Made by a program: the position numbers and the translations under genes. 64,000 nt of DNA from Bog-473 sp963783965 (GTDB lineage Bacteria > Actinomycetota > Acidimicrobiia > Acidimicrobiales > RAAP-2), in the NCBI GenBank assembly GCA_963783965.1, contig CAWAPQ010000010.1:122758-186757 (forward strand), written 5' to 3'. The notes beneath the pieces were generated by a model that had not been told where the DNA came from, ran no database searches, and saw only the letters and a program-made list of their open reading frames with translations. Below are positions 59,055 through 64,000 of this stretch, in pieces (the first letter of the stretch is position 1; each line of letters starts with the position of its first letter).

Positions 59055-59446
59055 AAGGCGTACGTCCACACATCGTCGATGCCCCACCCGTAAGCCTCGT
59101 CGAGGAGGTCGGGATAGACGCCGGCCCGGATCATGGCGGCAGCCATGAGGGCATAGTGGCTCTTGTGCTGCTGAGACTTACCACGGAAGTGGTACTCGGG
59201 GAGATGGCGGTCGCGCAACCCCTCGTATTGGATCGGGTCAGCGGATGACACTCCGGACTCCTCGATGGCGTCGGCGGCCAGCTCGAGCAGGACCTCAGCT
59301 GGGAAGGTGTTGTTACGAGGGTGCAAGCCGGCGAGCTGCTCCATGATGGAGTCCAATTCAGCGTCCTCGCCCGCCGTCAGACCGAGCAGACCGAGTTGGG
59401 CGGCACTGTCGTAGTCCTCGTCGCTCGGGCCAGCCATGCGGGCCAT
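58913..59446 (-). CDS. Conserved hypothetical protein
   Basis: A 177-residue soluble protein: YDSAAQLGLLGLTAGEDAELDSIMEQLAGLHPRNNTFPAEVLLELAADAIEESG, then YHFRGKSQQHKSHYALMAAAMIRAGVYPDLLDEAYGWGIDDVWTYAFYALVLYGRVAA. Amino-acid use is natural, so I take it as real. No family named. Its 3' end overlaps the integrase end by 142 bases. Confidence 0.6.
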   Translation of the reverse strand: MARMAGPSDEDYDSAAQLGLLGLTAGEDAELDSIMEQLAGLHPRNNTFPAEVLLELAADAIEESGVSSADPIQYEGLRDRHLPEYHFRGKSQQHKSHYALMAAAMIRAGVYPDLLDEAYGWGIDDVWTYAFYALVLYGRVAAERTGRPLADIATALAERRSLDLGDPQPPATKATTT

Positions 59447-59668
59447 GGCCCAACGCTAGATCGACGAGCGGCGGTCGGCACTGGGCTGAATCGGGCAGCG
59501 TAGAAATCGACGATGATGCGAAGGACGAAAACCTCCGCCTCGTGAACGCTGATTCGCCTCAGTCCCGGCAACTGTATTGGGCTACTCCCGGCTCACGCTG
59601 AAACCACCCAAATCCGCTCTTCCGATAGGGCCTGTGGGCGCTACTGACTGTCCAGATCCGAGCTGGCG

Positions 59669-60112
59669 TCAGGCAGGGTTCCCATACGTACGTCGAGGGA
59701 CGATAAGCACGGCAGCGCTGCGTTCTTCGAGCATCACTCGGTCGTATTCGGGCCAATCGTCGTGAGTTCCCCCAGCGGCGACGAAGACCTCCCGAAGCAG
59801 GAGGCGCATCCTTTCACGATCCACCTCCGGACGGGAGTCGTCTGGTCCAATGACCTCAGCTACCCCTTCGACGGCGGCCCATCGCCAGCCCACCCGAGCA
59901 ACGATCGTGGCGCGGGGGTCGTTGCGCAGGTTGTCCAGTTTGCGAAGGCCGCGGGAGACGAGGCCCGCCACGGGCACGTCGGTGACCGGGTGCTGTAAGA
60001 CCCCAGCATTGACGACCGAGGCTGCCACGCTGCCATCTCTACGGATGGAGCTGAGGACACACAGCCCGTGGTCGAGAGCTACGAGTTCACCGAACACGGA
60101 AAGATTTGCCAC
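59669..60112 (-). CDS. PPOX-class flavin/F420-dependent oxidoreductase
   Basis: A 147-residue split-barrel protein: VALDHGLCVLSSIRRDGSVAASVVNAGVLQHPVTD, AGLVSRGLRKLDNLRNDPRATIVARVGWRWAAVEGVAEVIGPDD. This matches the PPOX/F420-dependent family of small actinobacterial reductases (N-terminal strand, RKLDNLRNDPRAT). GTG at 60112; a TTG at 60163 is less likely. Substrate unknown. Confidence 0.82.
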   Translation of the reverse strand: MANLSVFGELVALDHGLCVLSSIRRDGSVAASVVNAGVLQHPVTDVPVAGLVSRGLRKLDNLRNDPRATIVARVGWRWAAVEGVAEVIGPDDSRPEVDRERMRLLLREVFVAAGGTHDDWPEYDRVMLEERSAAVLIVPRRTYGNPA

Positions 60113-60299
60113 GAGTGTTCCATCTCCAGTTCCGCGCAAACATAGCTTGCGCCTCAGATCCAAGCGTATGCGCAGCTATTTGATTCACGCTCAAACTCGG
60201 CTGGCAGGTCACGAATCCGGTGCACACGCGTTTGGGGGGAGGAAGCACATTGCGCTGAGCTAGCCATTCCGGACCGCAGTCGGAGGTCGCTTACGGACG

Positions 60300-60917
60300 C
60301 TAAGGAGACGAGGCGGTCCCGAGGGAGAAGGCGGCCTCGAACTTTGGAGCGGGCTTCTCGTAGAACACGTCGAGTTCGGTGATGATGAAACCCGCGGTGG
60401 TCAGCAGGTCAACGATCGGCCGGGTGAGATGGCATCCGCCACAGAGCTGCCTCTGTACTGGCTCGACGCGGTGCTGCCAGCGCTGCACCCGCTCGTCTGG
60501 GGCCAACCCATGCTCGACGAAATGCAAGGTTCCCCCAGGCTTGAGGACCCGGCGCAGCTCGGCCAGAGCGGCTGCGACGTCGGGGATGGTGCACATCGTC
60601 CAGGTGGACACGGCGGCGTCATAACTGTCGTCCTCGAAGGGCAGCGACTCGCCGTCCAGACCGGACCGCTGGACAGAGACATTCGACGCCGCCAGGCGCT
60701 TCTCGGCCAGCTTCCAGGCCCCGTCGGCCGGCTCGACGGCGGCCACCCGGGTGACGGTCGATGGGTAGAAGGGGACATTGAGACCCGAACCGAAGCCGAT
60801 CTCGACGACGTCCCCGGCAAGGCCTCCGCAGACCCGGCGTCGTAGCGGTTCGTTTGCCTTCGTGCCGCAAGCGACGTTGATGATGTGCGGCAGGATTCGT
60901 TCACGATAGATTCCCAT
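60300..60917 (-). CDS. Class I SAM-dependent methyltransferase
   Basis: A 205-residue Rossmann-fold methyltransferase, UbiE/Methyltransf_11 type. Motif I is VVEIGFGSGLNVPFYP, motif II acidic end VAAVEPADGAWKLA, post-I DSYDAAVSTWTMCTIPD, and LRRVLKPGGTLHFVEHG. ATG at 60917 has GGGAGGAA upstream; ATGs at 60938 and 60953 are alternatives. Substrate unknown. Confidence 0.85.
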   Translation of the reverse strand: MGIYRERILPHIINVACGTKANEPLRRRVCGGLAGDVVEIGFGSGLNVPFYPSTVTRVAAVEPADGAWKLAEKRLAASNVSVQRSGLDGESLPFEDDSYDAAVSTWTMCTIPDVAAALAELRRVLKPGGTLHFVEHGLAPDERVQRWQHRVEPVQRQLCGGCHLTRPIVDLLTTAGFIITELDVFYEKPAPKFEAAFSLGTASSP

Positions 60918-61379
60918 TTGTTCCTCCCTCGTTGCCATGATGCTCAATCCCATTATCGCTGACGCCTAGTTGTAGGGAGGGGGTGAGACTGGGTCCTGAC
61001 GGGCTCAAACCTCCGACAAGCCACCACCACAGGCCAGGCGGACACCTCCCAACGGAAAGCGGCGGTGCTGGAATGCTCCCGACGGCCGGTACACCTCTGT
61101 GCTGGATTCGACGGCTAACGCTGCTCAGGCAGGCCGACGGAAAAAACGCAACCAAGTTGCAGCATGCTTGCGCTCCGTCCCGTCAATGTACTGGGACACC
61201 CACTCTGCCAGCCGGTCCCTCCCTTCAGCCTGCCGCTTTCTCCCTATAGTTCAAAGGGATGCGCCAGAGAGCCTCCAAAGGTGTTGATCATCTCAGGCGT
61301 CCTCTTAAGCCATTTTCAGCCAATCGCCGATCGTGATGGGAGTTGAATTGCACGGCTATAGGAGCCACTCCGCGACGCC
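60918..61379. other. Intergenic stretch with no recognisable gene
   Basis: 462 bases between the methyltransferase and GNAT genes. Short frames read as low-complexity or shadow sequence. No tRNA-like cloverleaf, repeat array or terminator recognised. Confidence 0.5.
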
Positions 61380-61883
61380 ATGACCAACGTTCGAACATCG
61401 CGCCTCGAGTTGCACGCGATCGATGTTGCGGAGGCCGAACGCATTGTCGCTCGGAGCGCGGGACCGGCAGATGCTTGGGCGGATGATTTCCCTTTTGAGG
61501 GTGACGTCGCTGCAGTGAGCGGCTTCCTTCGAGCCAGCGCCGCGCATGGAGAGCAGCGGCCGTTCGGCTTCTACCGGATTACACGCTTGGCCGACGGGCT
61601 GGCCGTCGGGGGGACCGGTTTCAAGGGTCAACCAGATAGCGGCTGCGTCGAGATCGGCTATGGGCTGGCTCCCTCGGCCCGCTGCCACGGCTACGCCGCA
61701 GAGGCCGTGAACGCCCTGCTGAGCGTGGCCGCCGACCGTGGATTGTCCACGGTGACCGCCAACACGACTCTGGACAACATCGCTTCGCAGAGGACTCTCA
61801 TCCGAGCCGGATTCCGCCTCGTAAGGACCGACGCTGAGCTCCACCACTATGAGGTGAACCTCGGAGGGGACACCGCCACGTAG
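61380..61883 (+). CDS. GNAT family N-acetyltransferase (RimJ/RimL-like)
   Basis: A 167-residue acetyltransferase. VRTSRLELHAIDVAEAERI is the RimJ/RimL N-terminus, the acetyl-CoA loop is in YGLAPSARCHGYAAEAVNALL, and TLDNIASQRTLIRAGFRLV is the typical C-terminus. It would acetylate a protein N-terminus or a small amine. It starts with ATG close to a poor ribosome site. Confidence 0.85.
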   Translation: MTNVRTSRLELHAIDVAEAERIVARSAGPADAWADDFPFEGDVAAVSGFLRASAAHGEQRPFGFYRITRLADGLAVGGTGFKGQPDSGCVEIGYGLAPSARCHGYAAEAVNALLSVAADRGLSTVTANTTLDNIASQRTLIRAGFRLVRTDAELHHYEVNLGGDTAT

Positions 61884-62006
61884 CCGGCAGCGTTCTGGGG
61901 ACGCGGTAGCTACCCGACGAGCCGCCACCCGCCGCCTCGTCCGGGTATTCTGGTAGTGGCCGCTGGCCGCAGAATGGCCACAGGGTCTCTACAGGAGGTG
62001 TCGACG

Positions 62007-63500
62007 ATGACGCTGACCAACAAGGCCGTGGTACCGCTCGGAAACGCGGACCGATTCTTCATCGGGGGCGAGTGGGTCAAGCCGTCGTCCGAGGCCAAGA
62101 TCGATGTCATCGACTCGGGAACCGAGAAGATTTTCTTCCGCGTGCCGGAGGCGAAGGATGGCGACATGTCGCGGGCCGTGGCCGCCGCCCGCGAGGCCTT
62201 CGACCGGGGTCCGTGGCCCCGCATGAGCCACGTCGAGCGGGCCGGGTACCTGCGAGCGCTGGGGGCCGGTCTGCAGGAACGGGTGGGGGATGTCGGGCAG
62301 ATATGGCCCCGGGAGTCCGGTGTTGTGCACGCCTTCGCCGAAGTGCTCGCGGCCGCCTGGGCGAGCGCATTCGGCTACTACGCCGGGCTGGCCAACACCT
62401 TTCCGTTCGAGGAGCAGGTGACCCCGTGGATGGGCGAGTTTGGATTGATCGTGCGGGAACCCGTCGGCGTGGTGGGGGCAATCATCCCCTGGAACGGTCC
62501 GCTGGTGATGATCACCTACAAGGTTGCCCCCGCCCTGCTCGCCGGGTGCACGGTCGTGCTCAAATGCTCCCCCGAGGCGCCCGGTGAGGCCTACGTACTG
62601 GCGGAGATCGCCCAGGCGATCGGATTGCCGGCCGGGGTGTTGAACGTGGTCACCGCCGATCGTGAGGTGTCGGAGCTGCTGGTCAGGGATCCCCGGGTCG
62701 ACAAGATCACGTTCACGGGGTCGACGGCGGCAGGACGGCGGATCGCGGCGATCTGTGGTGACCGCATCGCCCGCTGCACCCTGGAGTTGGGGGGAAAGTC
62801 GGCGGCCGTGATCCTCGACGACATCGATATCGCCACCGCGGCCGGTACCCTCGCCGCCAACGAGTGCTTCGTGTCGGGGCAGGTCTGCTCTTCCCTCACC
62901 CGGATCGTCGTCACCCGGAACCGGCACGACGAATTCGTCGACGCCCTGACCCAGTCCTTCGCCCAGGTCCAGGTGGGGGACCCGTTCGATCCCCAGACTC
63001 AGATGGGCCCGCTGGCGTCTCGGCGCCAGCGGGACCGGGTCGAGGGCTACATCGCAAAGGGCCTCGCCGAGGGGGCGACCCTCGCCGCCGGCGGCGGTCG
63101 CCCGAAGCACCTGGACCGTGGCTGGTACATCGAGCCGACGGTGTTCGGGAACGTCGACAACTCCTCCACCATCGCTCAGGAGGAGATATTCGGCCCGGTC
63201 CTCAGCGTCATCCCCGCCGACGACGAGCAGGACGCCATCGCCATCGCCAACGACACGATCTACGGATTGAACGCCTCGGTGTTCACCAACGATGTGGACC
63301 GGGCCCGCGACGTAGCCCGGCAACTGCGCTCGGGCACGGTCGGCCACAACGCATTCCGTACTGATTTCACTATGGCGTTCGGTGGCTTCAAGCAGTCGGG
63401 GATAGGACGCGAGGGGGGAACCGAAGGGCTGCTTCCGTTCCTCGAGACCAAGTCGGTGATCCTCGAGGGCCGTCCGGCAGGTTACAAAACCGAAAGCTAA
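62007..63500 (+). CDS. NAD(P)+-dependent aldehyde dehydrogenase
   Basis: A 497-residue aldehyde dehydrogenase. Cofactor region GAIIPWNGPLVMITYKVAPALLAG, catalytic Glu in CTLELGGKSAAVILDD, nucleophile Cys in CFVSGQVCSSLTRIVV, and PVLSVIPADDEQDAI. ATG at 62007 has a perfect AGGAGGTG. Substrate specificity not clear. It could act with the NDMA-type alcohol dehydrogenase at 24.6 kb but is far away. Confidence 0.94.
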   Translation: MTLTNKAVVPLGNADRFFIGGEWVKPSSEAKIDVIDSGTEKIFFRVPEAKDGDMSRAVAAAREAFDRGPWPRMSHVERAGYLRALGAGLQERVGDVGQIWPRESGVVHAFAEVLAAAWASAFGYYAGLANTFPFEEQVTPWMGEFGLIVREPVGVVGAIIPWNGPLVMITYKVAPALLAGCTVVLKCSPEAPGEAYVLAEIAQAIGLPAGVLNVVTADREVSELLVRDPRVDKITFTGSTAAGRRIAAICGDRIARCTLELGGKSAAVILDDIDIATAAGTLAANECFVSGQVCSSLTRIVVTRNRHDEFVDALTQSFAQVQVGDPFDPQTQMGPLASRRQRDRVEGYIAKGLAEGATLAAGGGRPKHLDRGWYIEPTVFGNVDNSSTIAQEEIFGPVLSVIPADDEQDAIAIANDTIYGLNASVFTNDVDRARDVARQLRSGTVGHNAFRTDFTMAFGGFKQSGIGREGGTEGLLPFLETKSVILEGRPAGYKTES

Positions 63501-63690
63501 AGTCGTCGCCGCCCCGTGCGCATTTTCCAAGCAACGACGAGGCACCAGGCACCCGGATCGGGTCTCGAAGAGGTGGTGTGGGGGGTGACGGTGGTGAGCT
63601 GATGTCGGCGACCCATGCGTACGGGTGCCCCACTCGTGCCGCAGGGTGGCACCCAATCCCGGCAGCGTTCTGGGATGGCACTTTTAGCGG

Positions 63691-63960
63691 TTACACCGGG
63701 GGATCAGCCGGACGCCGCTTCGTGACCGGTCTTTCGGAGAACCGAATGCCCCCGCATTTGGCACACTCCCTGAAAGGCTCCACCTCCTGACCCTGCGCAA
63801 ATGTCTCGCCGGTTTGCAACACGTGTGAGCGTGGGTTCAGCAGACGCACCGTCTGTTGTTTCTGAGCACGGGTCACAGTCCAGTGACAACCGCAGTCCTT
63901 GCAAGTCCGTTGGTAGAGCCGGTGGAGAGCGACGAGTGTCACAGTCAGGAATCCTGCCAC
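63691..63960 (-). CDS. Small zinc-ribbon-like hypothetical protein
   Basis: An 89-residue protein with two CxxC pairs: TCKDCGCHWTVTRAQ and ECAKCGGIRFSERP, an apparent zinc ribbon. The start (GTG at 63960) is close to the window edge. No family named. Confidence 0.5.
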   Translation of the reverse strand: MAGFLTVTLVALHRLYQRTCKDCGCHWTVTRAQKQQTVRLLNPRSHVLQTGETFAQGQEVEPFRECAKCGGIRFSERPVTKRRPADPPV

Positions 63961-64000
63961 GAGAGGACGGTCGGAGCAGGTCTTATTGCACCCCGACCCG

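Noticed and set aside
1..64000. tRNA, rRNA or CRISPR loci
   Set aside because: No T-arm/anticodon-arm pattern, conserved rRNA segment or spaced direct repeat array was recognised by eye. A covariance-model scan would be needed to exclude small RNAs.

Overview
The window is high-GC DNA that reads as an actinobacterial chromosome. A mycothiol glycosyltransferase (mshA), the glutamyl-tRNA (C5) route to heme clustered with rex, an RsbW/SpoIIE-type partner-switch regulator, actinobacterial DUF4395 and YbjN proteins and an NDMA-type alcohol dehydrogenase all point that way. The WLVASDGGVFSFGDA-type repeat protein fused to an L,D-transpeptidase suggests Acidimicrobiia or a close relative, but that rank is inference.

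Layout. (1) 1-3.8 kb: the end of a frameshifted geranylgeranyl-reductase-like flavoprotein, an APH-like kinase with a HIT hydrolase, and a secreted beta-repeat L,D-transpeptidase. (2) 3.8-14.3 kb: a ten-gene minus-strand convoy transcribed mshA, ybjN-like, proC, SAM hydrolase, rex, hemA, hemC, cobA-hemD, hemB, hemL. (3) 14.4-18.7 kb: an XRE regulator divergent from superoxide dismutase, and a very large kinase/phosphatase stress regulator. sod carries a SigB/SigF-like promoter. (4) 18.7-32.3 kb: a cysteine-desulfurase-like enzyme, a YVTN lipoprotein, two divergent citrate synthases (one fused to an HTH, one to CBS domains), DUF4395, alcohol dehydrogenase, HAD, PhoU-like, histone H1-like, DoxX, DUF6328, plasmid-stabilization-like and CYTH-CHAD genes. 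Several of these have SigB-like promoters. (5) 32.4-42.9 kb: pirin, TetR and an organosulfur-type cluster (five luciferase-like flavin monooxygenases, one SsuD-like and one DmoA/NtaA-like, plus a TauD-type dioxygenase), then glutathione peroxidase and a frameshifted beta-carbonic anhydrase. (6) 43-47.5 kb: a compact module of FAD oxidoreductase, LLM monooxygenase and alpha/beta hydrolase bracketed by two MarR genes. (7) 47.5-64 kb: an accessory region of lower gene density, with a DNA glycosylase, orphan membrane proteins, a decayed hydrolase-adenylate cyclase and its full-length paralogue, a degraded IS110 transposase beside long inverted repeats, a tyrosine recombinase, and then PPOX, methyltransferase, GNAT and aldehyde dehydrogenase genes.

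Candidate novelty. Three near-identical palindromic sites (GACT-N6-RTCGG) lie upstream of DUF4395, the carbonic anhydrase/peroxidase genes and the SsuD-led operon. They resemble Rrf2/IscR-type operators and could link redox or sulfur status to sulfonate scavenging. A second theme is a general-stress regulon: GTTT/GTTG-N15-16-GGGTAT promoters sit near a one-polypeptide RsbW-PAS-GAF-GAF-SpoIIE switch. A third is the hydrolase-cyclase pair, one copy breaking down by frameshift and the other lacking its nucleophile serine.

Single-base frameshifts at about 702 and 42678 may be sequencing errors. The multiple lesions at 51.6-52.1 kb and 54.6-55.1 kb look like real decay. No tRNA, rRNA or CRISPR array was recognised.
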